From: Bryoerythrophyllum caledonicum
Taxonomy: Eukaryota; Streptophyta; Bryopsida; Pottiales; Pottiaceae
Assembly: GCA_963971425.1 (NCBI GenBank)
Contig: OZ020523.1
Span: 19,015,105-19,079,104 of the forward strand
Direction: 5' to 3'
DNA length: 64,000 nucleotides
Position numbers and translations under genes: made by a program. Positions 38,604 through 50,830 of this stretch are shown one piece after another (within the stretch, counting starts at the first letter, position 1; every line of letters starts with the position of its first letter). The notes beneath the pieces were generated by a model. It made no database searches. It saw nothing but the letters and a program-made list of their open reading frames with translations, and was not told the origin of the DNA.

Positions 38604-41168
38604 CTAGTAAGGCAAAGCCCTGTTCTCATACTCAGGTGCAAGCTCAAGGAGACAAGCGCCAGCACCTCGGGTAAATTTTCTTGCAAATAAGTAGCAGGGG
38701 AGCAGAGTTTTGCCGTCGCTAGCGCACCGTTCGCGTCGTCCAGCTGCCACGAAATGTATCTCGTTGATGTTCTGTCAAGGCCGAATGGAATCACTCACCG
38801 TGTCAAAGTCGTCGTGGATAGAGAGTTAGTTAGTATCAGCTGCAAGTAAGAGTCCGCACCTGGATATCTTTGATGGCTTTGAGCGTGGTCTTTGCAGAGT
38901 CGAATGTAACGGGATGCCAACCGCGCCGGTCCATGGTGTGCTCATGCGCGCTCTTCCATTGACTGTAAGTCACACCTCGCCGCTCAACCTCTTTCTCCAA
39001 GTCCCGCATCTGAAGAGCAGCATCTCCATAGATGAATTCATCTTCCAGAAAAAGTAGTAAATAGTTCAGTGCTCTAAATAGGGGTACGTTACTCACAGCT
39101 AGAAGCGTTTGTAGATAATGCTCATCAGGGATGCAGTTGTGATTCCAATTGTTCTGCAATGAAAGGAGTTCATTTCTGGTTAGTTGCCACAATCGCCTTC
39201 CATTCAACTCGGAAAGAATAAAATGCGAAAACACTTGGATTGTCTTACACCAGCAGATCCGGAAAATTCTGGCAGGGACATTCGCTGCAACCACAAAGAA
39301 GTGAGGAGTTCAGTTCACAAGGCAACAAAAGGAGCTGCAAGAAGGACAAAGAAAACACGTGAGGTGCGTTAAACCCATACCTTACAATAACGTTGAAAAA
39401 CCGGAAACACAGTAGCGTCCTTCACAACTGCAACGGCATGCTTGCGGATCAACACAAACCACTGCCAAACCCCACCTGCTCATGAATATCATTTCCAAAT
39501 TCATGGTAGAGAAAGAGCTATATCTCTTCCTCCCTCTGTTCCGAAATGACATACTCTCTTGCATGTGCAACGTCCTTGTTCTTGAGTAGTTACAATGGTA
39601 CTCCTAGAGTGTTCATCTTTTCGGCGGCTCTTATGTTGAAGAAGGAAGTTACTAGAGTATGGGCATGTTTGTGATTAGTATTACCTGAGAGCCTTTGCGC
39701 CACTTCTCCTTCCATATAGCTGGTGCCATCTTGTGGTTATATCTTACGTCACGAGCGTCGGTAAAGCTGAAGTTGACACCAAAAGAGACATTAGAGTCAA
39801 CGGAAGAGCTTGGTGGTTTATCCTTACTGAGTATTCTGGTCTCTTAACTCAAGCTAGAAGTAGTTTGAGAGGGAAGAAGGAGAGGCCGCGTTTCTTCCTC
39901 TTTGAGCCTTTTTTCTGGTTCTCTTTGCCCTACTTCGAAAGAAGCCTATCAATGGTAGAAAGTGACGGGGAAAATGGTGAGCACTGCTTTTTGTGTACAG
40001 TACCTGTCCACGAAGCTCTTGTGGCAGAACATGACATAGTCGTGGATGTAGCGAAAGTTGTACAACGGTACACAACTGTCAGAGAGAAGTATGAAGCGCT
40101 GGTTGAGAGGGTCTTGTAGTGCCTCCTCAAGTAGCAGGCGCTCCGCTTGTAGCATACTAGCCTCTCCCCATTCCACCTGCCATGAATACTGTTTCCTTTA
40201 ATACTCAATCTGTAAAGTCATGAGAATCCAGGTGAAAATTCATGATGTCTTTACAAATTGAACTCTATCAATCATAAGTAGACTTGCTAACTTTCAAGCC
40301 GGGGTGGTTGTTTAATATTACCAGGACGGGTTTCTTGAGCTGGCGGTCGATGAAGGCGGAGCACTTGGTGTTGTTTCTGGTGTAAACGAACCCAGGCCTT
40401 GCGTGAATGTAAACAGTGTACTCATCTTCTCCTGCTCCCTGGTTCACAACCACTCAAATTCGGAACGAAGCTTCAATTTTCTAGTGGGGCAAAGATACGA
40501 TGAGGTTTGACCTCCTTTCTCATTCTACATGATTGAAATCACCTCTAAATTGCAGTAATGCGCACGGAGAGGGAAAAGACTGCTAGGATTCATGACCTCT
40601 CCTTTCTTGAGTTTGAAGACCACTAAGCTCTTGTATGATGCTAGTTGAAAGATCACCAAGCTTTCTAATAGTGAGGAAAGAGTACAGTATAATAAATCAA
40701 AAGAGGGGGGGATCATGTTGAAACTCTGGGTGACTTATTTAAGTGTCAAAATGACTGAAAGCAGTGGTTTCTGTCAAAAGAGTGGATTATCTGATTGAAT
40801 TCACAAGTAAGAAGTAATAGCCCACTAATACTTGATTTCAGTTGCGGTTTCTGTGCATGTACCTGGAAGAAACGCTCCCACAGGAAGTCCAGGGGCATCT
40901 GGTGGCGCACCAGGAACAGGAAGGCGACCTTGGAGCTGGGAGGCCGGCGATCCCTGCCAGCCGGCTTGTTGGACACGGTGGGGAAGCCGGAGCTGGCGGT
41001 GGTGATAGGCGCCTCGGCCTGCTGCTGCAGCTGCGAGTGCAGCGTGTAGAGGACGAGGAGGAGCGCGAGCTCCGTGACGACCGTGAGCGAGGTGAGCACC
41101 ACGCAGCTGGAACGCGCGTCCCCACGTGAGTGGGGCGACCCATGCGTCGACTGCCTAGTACTCTTCAT
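38604..41168 (-). CDS. GT14-family glycosyltransferase (DUF266, BC10-like)
   Basis: Predicted Golgi type II membrane protein of the core-2/I-branching glycosyltransferase-like family. Nine exons close at 389 aa: 40863-41168, 40322-40438, 40004-40176, 39685-39766, 39381-39461, 39249-39284, 39097-39153, 38860-39009 and 38604-38771. After a Ser/Arg-rich cytosolic tail there is one signal-anchor helix (LTSLTVVTELALLLVLYTL), then the family blocks KVAFLFLVRHQMPLDFLWERFF, YTVYIHARPGF, RFILLSDSCVPLYNF, MAPAIWKEKWRKGSQW, NCIPDEHYLQTLL and PCYLFARKF. Plant members such as rice BC10 affect cell-wall cellulose and arabinogalactan-protein glycosylation; the donor and acceptor here are unknown. A dispersed repeat sits in intron 1. 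Confidence 0.93.
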
Positions 41169-43194
41169 GGTCCGGAATCCATCTCTGTCTGTAAAACTCA
41201 CGTGTGACCATGAGTTCTCACCCCTCGCTTCTCCTCACACCGATCCTGTCTAGTTTTCATGGTCAGAAACTCAAAAACCCCGGTGAAACTCCAGGCGAAG
41301 AATCGTTCCTGGTCCTGAAACTACTTGCACACTGGCCATGAGTTTTCTCTTCTCCTCACACTGCAACTGAAGGGCCCATTTCTTAGAGGAACGATCTCAT
41401 GAACTGACTGTATCGCTCATTGAACTGCAGGCATTGAAGATTCATCTACATACATTGAAGCCAAGAGTCAAAGAAGAAGCTTGGGGCAAATCACACAATC
41501 AGGGCCCATGCAAAAACTAGGTACGCACGCAACGCAAACATCACTCCTCACTCGGGAACCACACTTGCAACAATCAAGTTCTTCTCAGCAGAGTCATGTG
41601 CATATATACATGGGCATTTGGAAAGCTGACATGCGCCATGTGGAATGGAAACGCTTCCATGCCCGTGATGATGAGGTTGCAGACCACCTGCCATCGTGTT
41701 CTGCAGACTTCACTGTACTGGGTGATTGTTGGCGGAATGTTGGAGGCAAACGAGTTGGATGGTTCAATCAATTGGCTCGGGTCGTACGACGACGCCTTGG
41801 CCCTCGTTCAGATGCAATCATATGGACGATAATGGGAGAATAATGGACGTGGTCTCCATAATGGAATACAACCTTTACTTGTAATAAACCAACCAACCAA
41901 CCTTATAGCTTCACCTACAAATAGGGTTTACGAACAAGCTTGGTACGTATACGGGTCATGTCTGACAATCTATGTTGACATTTATGGACTCACTCACGGC
42001 AAAAGAAGTTTATTTCATCATTTGGGGGGGGGACCAGAATGCATCAATCATAAATTCCAGGCTGGTATCAACGAAACCTGAACCCTTAGTTAGTCGGGAA
42101 CTGTATAAACAGGCATGTATTTTACTGTGTAGAATACAAAGAATGTATTAAACCGTATCAAGACTTACACCTTTGAATTGAAGATGCTGCAACTAACATC
42201 TTACATTTGGAGGTGGTTCCAATATCTGGTCAAGTTCAAATATGACACTATATATGTAGAATATTGGAGCCACCAATAGCACCTTATGACATTTAAGGGT
42301 TAAAATCATACCTATTCATCTATTTATCTCACCTTCACAAGTTCCCACAAGTTTTGATCCCCAATGGGATTTCATTGTACACGATTACATCGAGCAACAA
42401 CTCATTCATCGATAAAGGACCAATTGTTTGTTTGGGGAACTATTAAGATTGAGCAAGTTCCTAAAAACTTAATGGAACATAGAATGTATGCAATGTGTAG
42501 TGGAAACGAATGTCATTTATTTCAAACATAGTATGCTGAAAGGAAAAAAAGAAAGAAAGTATATAACACTCTTCAAATGCATATATTTTACAACCACCAC
42601 AGTCAAAATTTACAAAATATTTTTAGTATCTTCTTGTAGTAGTAAATAGATCTTGGGTACGGCAATGTGTGTACAGAATGATGAAACTCATGTAGCACTA
42701 AACAATAAATTCTTACACAACTCTGACCTTCAATTTCTAAGTTTGACTGCCATAATTTGCCGTGGCTGTTATGAGGTTTCATGTTGTGCAAGTTAAAGTC
42801 TGCACACCCACGCTGTTTTTACTGACTCCATGTGAAAATCAACGTGTAATCTCTTTCCCGTTCAAATGACACATGTGAAGAAAGATATTTTCCCTGTAGT
42901 TGTTGTAACTGGCAAATATTGTCAGATGTCAAGCCTGGACAACCTGATGCTGTTTGATTTTGAATCTCTGTAAGTTATTACTCTTAGTCACATTTGACTG
43001 GAGTTGTGATTTTCACGTCACAAAAAACTTGTGTCTTACACACACACATCGGACTTTCCGTACATGTAAGTTTGTACCGTGCAAAATGGCAAGAAGTCTC
43101 ACTGGATATAACACCCTTCAATAAGTGTTCGCCTGAGGTCATGCTCTCACCATCCACACATAGTACACCTCAAAAATACTGTCTATTGTGCAAA
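41169..43194. other. GT14 5' flank and start of the AT-rich domain
   Basis: The presumed GT14 promoter contains a partly duplicated segment (CATGAGTTYTC followed by CTTCTCCTCACA at about 41210 and 41338). Beyond about 42 kb the sequence becomes AT-rich and no gene or clear repeat boundary is visible. Frames at 41481-41843 have no family signature. Confidence 0.4.
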
Positions 43195-43368
43195 TGAGGA
43201 GGGTGTATGCCCCCACACGATTATTCCGGAATGGAACATGTCTCGTGAGGCAAACAACACTCCACTATCATTCTTGAATTTAGGAGGGTGTATGCCCCAC
43301 ATGATCATTCCGGAAAGGAACATGTCTTGCGAGGCAAACAACACTCCACTATGATCATTCTTGTTTTA
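43195..43368. repeat. Tandem duplication, about 85 bp x 2
   Basis: GAGGGTGTATGCCCC, GATYATTCCGGAA and GGCAAACAACACTCCACTAT occur twice in the same order, about 84 bp apart. It abuts the left TTAA of the next element. Confidence 0.9.
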
Positions 43369-43369
43369 A

Positions 43370-43638
43370 CCCTTTAATGAGAAAACGACCAGATAGTGGC
43401 CGCAGAGACAAGTTTTTGGAGAACCACGGGTAATCGGTTTGATGGATTGACGTGCTTGGCTTACCTCCATTTAATAGGTCTTCTTGATCTCTAATTGGTT
43501 GAGGCATTAACGAACTACAATGACTTTTGTGGAAAAAAGTGAATAGAGAAATGTACCCTATGTGTAGATGATGTTGTGCATGGTCTATTATAGTCGTACA
43601 TTTTTGAGGGCCTTGTACACCATTCCGTTGTTAAAGGG
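43370..43638. mobile_element. Short TTAA-flanked MITE
   Basis: A 269-bp element with ends CCCTTTAA and TTAAAGGG, lying between TTAA at 43366-43369 and TTAA at 43639-43642. The ends match those of the outer element at 46549-48261. Non-coding. Confidence 0.65.
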
Positions 43639-44389
43639 TTAAATTTCACTAATTTCCACTTTCATTCCTACTCCAATTATTTCCACCTCTATTTTCATAT
43701 AAAAGATAAATGATAATACATAAAAGATCTTCTTGAACTTGAATCTACTCCATTCACCGTATAGCATCATCCACAAATGTGTTTCATCAATGAGTATAAG
43801 CTACACCGTTCACCATATATAGTGTGGGTGTATTATTGATGTGGATCATCTATACCAATTAACATGAAGCACATGCATGTCAAGTTTTGATTAGATATTC
43901 ACTTCCAAGCAAGTGTGTGCCGGTCAAAGATTACATGTAAATTTTTGAGTTGGTGAAGAAACTTGAACTATTTTGGTCCAAACTTCATAAAGTGTAAGGT
44001 GTAGCTAGTATATTTCTTTTATTATCCCTAAAGGTGCATTTAAGAACAATTCCCAAACCACCCTCTATTTTGCTAAATCTCAAAATTAGTAAAGGTTGAA
44101 ATTTTATTGAGTGGTATTTGTCACTAATGGATGATATCCTAGTTGCTATACTATGACAATAGTATTGCAAGTCCTTTGTAAAGAGCAACTCATATGAGCA
44201 AATACATGTCATCTAAAAGCCTTTGACCTCCAAATCCTATGTCTCACATGATATAGTTAATTTTACTTTGAAAAAAAGTTGTATCATCTTCACTAATTTG
44301 ACTATATTTACTATAATCCATCTTCTTTTCTATGAGTAATTAGTGCATTAATACATTATGCCAAGACTACGTCGTATTAATCCCAAAAC
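43639..44389. other. AT-rich gap
   Basis: No gene. Contains diverged, repeated non-coding text only; a phrase near 44055-44105 (TTTGCTAAATCTCAAAATTAGTAAAGG) resembles 19343-19378. Confidence 0.35.
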
Positions 44390-45080
44390 GACCAAGACTA
44401 TGTTCCACCAGAACCACCCTAAAATTGCTTCTTTAAGATAAGATGTTGTAAGACTAAATCAAACAACTTTATACTTTTTTTAACCATAGGATCTTCAAAT
44501 TAACTTTGAACCACAACAATAGACGCCTCAAACAATTTGTAAGCTTTGGCCCCATGCATTTGTAGTGTGCAATATGGTTCTTTTCTTCCCTGTGTGGACA
44601 AGGTCAACGTACTTTGACTCAAGATAATGGCATATGTTCCATTACACATTTCACAAATTTTATGGATTTGTATTCTACCTCGTGTTAAGTCTTGCACGTC
44701 AAAAAACAGAAGTAATGGAGGTGTTTAGGATAAGAAAAATGGACTTGCAATAGCTAGGGATATAGAAAGTAGCCACTTACATAGAAAAGCATCTTTATTT
44801 TTAAAAATAAAAACATATTTTTGTATCCAAAATCTGAACGGTGGATAAATTCAATATGCCTCTTTCTTTTAGATGAAGAAAAATTTATAATCCATATTGT
44901 TTACGCATTTTTGAGGAAAAAATGAGGTTTGCCTAGAACTTTTACTTTAGAAATAAACCTAATAACTTGTTCGGGTGATACTCCAATATGTTTACTCTAA
45001 TGGAGACGTCTTTTGTCCCATTGAGGACGATATGAATTTACAATTGTTTGTTTAATATAAAAATAATGAAAATGTCTTAA
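44390..45080. repeat. Dispersed repeat family D, copy 1
   Basis: Shares ordered blocks with 52834-53540: CTTTGACTCAAGATAATGGC, GTAATGGAGRTGTTTAGGAT and AAAATGGACTTGCAATA. The other copy starts with TTAA-CTTCTAAAGGACCGAGACTACG, so this family is probably a further, more decayed member of the TTAA element group. Confidence 0.65.
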
Positions 45081-45088
45081 CTTTTTAA

Positions 45089-45197
45089 GGACAAGGCCTG
45101 GTGCGGCCATGGGCGAAATGTACCCGTTACCTTGGTGACGGACAATAGCATCTATGATGCTCGTAGATTCTACCTATAGTCGCTCCGGGCCTTGTGC
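45089..45197. repeat. 109-bp foldback unit, copy 1
   Basis: Begins GGACAAGGCC and ends GGGCCTTGTGC. The central GGGCGAAATGTACC and TCGCTCCGGGCC are shared with the same-length copy at 54881-54989. It lies immediately to the right of a TTAA-like sequence. Confidence 0.7.
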
Positions 45198-45409
45198 TTT
45201 ATCCCAAAATTAGCAAGAGTCCCTTTTGAGGATTCTTGAAGGTTTGGGCATGTTCCTCCTATGTCAATTTATAACATTATTCATATTTTATTTATTGTAG
45301 ATGGACATTACAAAAAGCTTTGTGTGAGTCTAGTTGTTTCGTCAATCCGACATTTAATGAAATAGTTATAGGGTTTTGAGGTTCAAATGGGGGGAGCCCA
45401 CAAGTCCCA

Positions 45410-46066
45410 AAAAAAAATCTAGGACACTTTATTGAATGTGAGATTTTCAGTAATAGAAAATACTATTATTTCCTTGTATATTATCAAAAATATCTCTTGT
45501 CTTCAGTGAAAAGTAGCATATTAATCCAAGTCAAACACTTTCACACATTGTCGCACATTGTCGGGCAAGGTACCAAAAAAACTTCTTCCTTTCCACATAA
45601 AACTTTGGGATCTTCATATTTTTTACTTTTTATTTTCCCCACGGCATTGTATGGTGGAAATCTTCATATTGACCATTTGAAATATCAATCTAAAACATAT
45701 TACGTTCACAAAAAAATTAAACGTGTATTGACAATTTTTGAACCTCCAGTCCATACGCAATTGTTTTTAATATGCTACACCCCCTTTTTACCTCTAAAAA
45801 TGGGTGTACAAAGAACTAACATCTTGTTTGACATGGTGGTAATGAATTTAGACCTTGTGTAGTGCAAAATTGGACACCAAGTGAAGTCAGAGTATGTTGA
45901 CCCTCTTGTACGCAGGGAAGAAAATGAGCCCTTTTCTTTACTTTTAAACACTATAATCTTTCAATCCGTACGGTCAAAGCTTATGAAATCGTGTGAGTAT
46001 ATTACTTAATAAGTCTTAATTGAGATCCTACGGTTGAAACTAGAAGTAGATCCATTAATTTAGGGG
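45410..46066 (-). mobile_element. TTAA-ended element, family E, reversed, left end eroded
   Basis: Reverse-orientation relative of 53930-54876. The right end GGGG abuts TTAA at 46067-46070, and a second AGGG-TTAA follows 8 bp later, suggesting another element end beside it. Shared blocks include CAAGTCAAACA, TTGTCGGGCAAGG and the CACTATAATCTTTCAATCCG region. The left boundary is not definable. Confidence 0.6.
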
Positions 46067-46548
46067 TTAAAGGGTTAAGTGAGATGGTTCAGTAATCGAC
46101 GCCAATCACATGAGTGAAATCAGGAAAATACAGACCTGAAATATTAAATTACAACAAGAATCACACAAGCATTCACAAAAGTAAGTGACATTCCATCTAC
46201 TAAAGTAAGTGATTATTAGTAGATTAAAAGTTACAAATCTTTCTAGAAACGAGAAAGTAGACCTCTGGCTCTTCTTAAAATGAAAGAAGTTTTCTATGTG
46301 TTTACTAGTATTACCCGCACTAATTTCTTGAAAAAATGTGGTGGGTAGAAAAAGTAATGCAACAATTAAACCCTCCTTTTGGCTTACATTGTAGTGTATT
46401 ATATGCATGTAAGGCATGAATAGTGTTGTTGGCCCTTCTAAGCTCAAGAGAGCACAATCATAGGAATGGCAAGACATAAATAAGAACTTATGAATATGGG
46501 AGAACTTTGAGTTGCATTAGATAGAACCACAAGATAGATATTCCTTAA

Positions 46549-48261
46549 CCCTTTGGTGCTCACGAGACTCAAAATGGGACTTTGGAGGTGTTAAATACTC
46601 AATTTACATGAGGAATTAGGTTGTGAAATTTGAAGTTCATATTTGCTCACATATGACATGAACAACTACAAAAATCAAATTAGGATTTTGAGTTACAAAA
46701 CTCATGGAAAAGCCATGAATACAATATGAAATACATCAAATACACTAAAATACAATGAATACCATGTTGCATACTATGTTGTATTTCATACGCCGGCAAA
46801 ATCATTATGGACTTACATTTTGATTGAAATTTATCTTTAAGGGACTTTTCATTATTTTGTGATGGTTGATCTCTCTTATTGAATACAAAACTTCCGTTTT
46901 AGTTCATATAAGTTTAACCTCTAAAGGACCACGACCACTTTCGCTCTAAAACCAGTCCAAAACTGCCACTGCCAAAAAGAGACATGAAAATCACATTCTA
47001 AAGTTAATTTTGGATTTTCAACCGTAAGATCTTAAAATAGACTTCTATATCAATATGCCATGAAATTTTGGTTGCAATCCATTGCACGGATTGATAGATT
47101 TTAGTGTTTAAAGTCAAAACAATGGTTCATTTTCTTCCCTGCGTTGAGTAGATCAACAGACTTTGACTTCACTTTGTATTAGACTTTTGCATTGTACAAG
47201 GTCTAAATCTTTTACCATTGTCTTAAGCATGATGTTATTTCCCAACTCGCCAATTTTAAGAGGTAAAAAAGGGGTGTAGCATATTCAAAACAAGTGTGCA
47301 AGGAGTGGAAGTTCAAAAATTGCCATTTCACGTTTTATTTTTTTGTGAACTACGTATGTATTCAAATGATAATCCAAACGGTCAATAAGAAGGTTTTCAC
47401 CACGTATTGTTGTTGAAAAAATAAAAAGTGAATAATATGAAGATCTTTGAGTTTTATGTAGAAAAGATGAAGCTTTTTTCTCCCGTTGCCCGACAATGTT
47501 TGAAAATGTTTGACTTGGAATAAAATGCCTTTTTACACTAAAGACAAGATTTTTTTTTGAAAATTTCCAAAAAAGGAAGTATTCTTTATATGTGTGAAAA
47601 ATCTTAGTGTCAATAAAAACTTTTGTCAAAATTTTTGGAGGTGCCCGGTGTCCCCACTTTTGGCTTTAAGTGGTACTAACTTTCAAACCACAAATCCAAA
47701 AAATAAAATAAAAATATGTCCACGAAGCTCTTATCAGAGGCAATCTAGAATAAAAATTTCAGAGAAAAAGGATTTTTTTTCGAATTTTAGGAACCTACCC
47801 AAAATCAGAAATCCCCTCGAAGGAGACTCTCGTCCTTTAGGGGTTAAAACATTTTCATATACAATCATGTAGACAAAAGTAAAAAAATCATCAATAGTCA
47901 TGTATAAATGTTTTACTCACATATGTTATGTCAAAATGTGAAGCTATCAACCTAGTGCACTTGTGAACCTCTTTTATTCAAAGTACAAAAATTCTTGCAA
48001 GAATCTATTGGTGGATAAAGTAGTACACCCTCCAAAGCCCACAATTTTCATTACCAATATACGGTAGCTTTAAACACTATAATCTAATTAATCAATCACA
48101 GTATGCTATGCAAAATTTTCCCAAAGTTTAGGCCATGGTTTGAGTTCAATTTTGTAAGGTTGGATACAAAAATTAGGCATTATATTTCCATCAAAGTTAG
48201 TTCCAAAAAAAATTTAGCACATTCCTGGGTTTTAAAGAAACATGACCTGGGCGCTAAAGGG
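46549..48261. mobile_element. Outer TTAA-flanked element (host of a nested insertion)
   Basis: Bounded by TTAA at 46545-46548 and at 48262-48265, with ends CCCTTTGGTGCTC and GGGCGCTAAAGGG that are inverted repeats. It contains the family B copy at 46918-47843; removing that and one TTAA leaves about 780 bp of non-coding sequence. Confidence 0.7.
46918..47843. mobile_element. TTAA-flanked piggyBac-like MITE, family B, copy 2 (nested)
   Basis: A 926-bp element between TTAA at 46914-46917 and at 47844-47847. The left end CCTCTAAAGGACCACGACCA and the right end CTCGTCCTTTAGGGG are inverted. It is nearly identical over its length to 16848-17730. It sits inside the outer element 46549-48261. Confidence 0.85.
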
Positions 48262-48465
48262 TTAACATGGTTAACATGATTAACATGGCACCACCTTGCT
48301 TTAACTTGATTTTCAAGAAAGATCTTAGTATTTTTTTCGCATATTGCACCTCATAAACTATTTATATCACTCTCTCCTCTCCTACACAACTTTGTATATA
48401 ACTTTTGATTTTAATACTTTGTCTCTTAGAGAATGTCTCAAAATGAATAAAAATTAAATAAATAA

Positions 48466-49129
48466 ACTACACTAATGATGTTCAATAGTGTTCGCAACAC
48501 TATTTACGAACTTAAACTGTCAATTTAAACACTAATTGTCAATTTCTGTAACTTTTGCCCTCATTACATTTTAACATATTGAAATTTAGTGTTGGTTATG
48601 TAACAATGTCAAATGCCACATTTCATTGCAAGTCACCCAAATCTCGCCACATGTCAAAAGCAAACCTTCCATGTTGGGCTGATTTTTGAAGGTTGGATTT
48701 TCAAATGATGATTCCGGGGGCAGTTTTTGTCCAATTTGAGAGTTTTTGGTGCCTATCTAAACTGATTTGAAAAGACGCTTCCAATGGCACCTTACCCATC
48801 TTCAAATTTGTCTTAAGTAAAAAGTTATAGCGAATATTTTTGGGCAGATTTCTTGATTTTTGGTTGAAAGTTTGAGGAGGCATATCTTTATAAATTTCGC
48901 ACCAATTCTATCGAGCGAGGTGACCAGCTCGTGTGTTTTTTGAAGGAGATTCTATTGGTATACGGTACATCTTCTAATTCGTCGTGATGCAAAAGTTATG
49001 AGCAATTTTGTTAGGCTGATTTTTTGACATTAAACACTATATGTAAACAAATTGACATTTAGTGAAAGTCAGGTCATAGGGGTTGTTATACTATTGGTGC
49101 CATAACACTAATGATCATCATTAGTGTAG
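48466..49129. mobile_element. MITE with ACTACACTAATGATG ends
   Basis: A 664-bp segment bounded by CTACACTAATGATG and its complement CATCATTAGTGTAG. Its ends resemble those of the elements at 15076 and 15926. Non-coding; target duplication unclear. Confidence 0.65.
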
Positions 49130-49404
49130 CTAGATCCCCAATGTCCCCAACTAGACAAGGCCACTCCCACCTCGCAATCTTGTTTTACCGTGATACCTTG
49201 TCCCAAAACAATATCATGTTTCGACCTGACGGCTTCAGAGGATATCACTTGTTTTCTTTCATATAGAGAGACTCTTCAATGTATTCAAGTGGATTCTTCC
49301 TTGCCCAAGCTAAAAATGAGTGAAATTAAAGTTAAAAAACGTTGTTCTTTTGTTTTTTTCTTTCCGTCTTAGTACTAATTAACGTCAGTTATATGTCCTT
49401 AGGC

Positions 49405-49489
49405 AATAAAATGTAATTTTCATGTTTCTTTCTGATAGTGGCAGTTTTGAACTAGTTTTTGAGCGAAATTGGCTATGGTCCTTCGGGGG
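49405..49489 (-). mobile_element. Truncated family B end
   Basis: About 85 bp matching the family B left end in reverse (GTGGCAGTTTTGAACTAG, GAGCGAAATTGGCTATGGTC and CTTCGGGGG), followed directly by TTAA. The rest of the element is missing. Confidence 0.75.
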
Positions 49490-49493
49490 TTAA

Positions 49494-50745
49494 CAAGTTG
49501 TTTTTGCACAGTCTTTCTGTGGTGGAGGTAGTTTCTAGGTAATCGGCTCAATTGGAAAACCAAGTGGTGAGGACTTGGATGACTGAGAAGCGCTCGCACT
49601 TCAAGGAACCCAATCGTTTTTCATTCAAAAGTGTCACTCTTCACTCACGAAATGTCGCTCTCTGCTCACTGAAAATTGGAAAAGCGATTACTGTTTTGTC
49701 CTCTATGACCTAACTAACTTTCCCGCTCATAAAATCCTCAAAATAGTGAATGAAAAACGATAGGGTTCATTGTAACGGATCATAGAGCACGAAGCGGTGA
49801 CTACAGTGCCCGATTTCTAGACCTGCAAGCAAGGGTGGTATCTAGATGTTGAGGAATTAGCGGTTGGATGTGGTTCCATTCTCAGAGAAAGAAGTGGAGG
49901 AATTCGACCGGCGTGTTTTTTAGGTTAGATGTAGCAACCATTGCTGCAGAGGAGTCTTGATTTATAGACCAGCAATTCCTCGGTTAGACGTAGCATTCCT
50001 TTTGGTTAGGTACCGACTTGTTTTTAGGCATGCAATTTGCCATAGCAACAACCTTCACATTGTTCTGGATTAGTCAGGTTTGGTTGCGCACTGGAGAGGT
50101 TTTGAGATTGAAGTCTTGTTCACAAGACCCGCAGATTTGAAGTCGGCGACCATGTTGTATGCATGGAGCCAATGGATCAGAGGCTCCTCTAGTCGCATCA
50201 CTACAGGCAACCGTGTCGCTCCTCACTTAAAAAGCGTCGCCCTTTGTTAGAGATTCGAGTTGCTCGTTGTTATTATGATATCGTAAATAGTTGAGGTAGA
50301 TTTAGAAGGGAAGGTAAAGGGGGGAAATGGAGAGAGGTGATATGAACTCAAAATAGGCCCATATATTGTTACCAGTTGGTACTATAAGTAAAGGCCTTTG
50401 AAAGAAGGCCATATCTCACCAATCATTGTTTGGAATACCTGATGTGTTTAATTTGCTTGTGCAATCATTTCTCTACTTCTTTTGAACCTCAATACCCTTC
50501 ACGCACGTAGAATGTGGGAAAGGGTGTTTTTTCTTGTTTTTTGTGACCCGACTCACTCACCAACTTCTAAAATACTTGAAATAGTAAGTGAGAGTTGCTA
50601 GTAGTGCAAGGTCTCTTGGAGCACACTCCTGGTGTTGTCCATCACTCTGGGCGCTGCATTGTACAGTACATCTGGCTCTCGCTTGTCTTCTCCTTGCACA
50701 TATCCCCTTGCATGGTACCCCCTACAACAGCAAGAGGCAGTGTCG
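49494..50745. other. Gene-free intergenic sequence
   Basis: No gene, RNA gene or element boundary recognised. Text near 49650-49800 and 50200-50330 (GTCGCTC/TCACTC) is weakly repetitive. Confidence 0.35.
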
Positions 50746-50830
50746 TTTTGTGTCATTTTGAGGTCTTCATATGTTTGTGTCATTTTGAGCTCTTCGCACG
50801 TTTGTGTCATTTTGAGGTCTTTGTACGCCC
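50746..50830. repeat. 27-bp tandem repeat x 3
   Basis: Three copies of TTTGTGTCATTTTGAGGTCT plus a variable 7-bp end. The short frames crossing it are products of the repeat. Confidence 0.85.

Noticed and set aside
41481..41843. 120-codon frame in the GT14 upstream region
   Set aside because: No recognisable domain, no splice partners, and overlapping frames on both strands.
47285..47629. A conserved minus-strand protein frame shared among repeat copies (also near 45497, 56412, 60168)
   Set aside because: The similarity follows from whole-element DNA similarity; frames are interrupted differently in each copy and show no domain.
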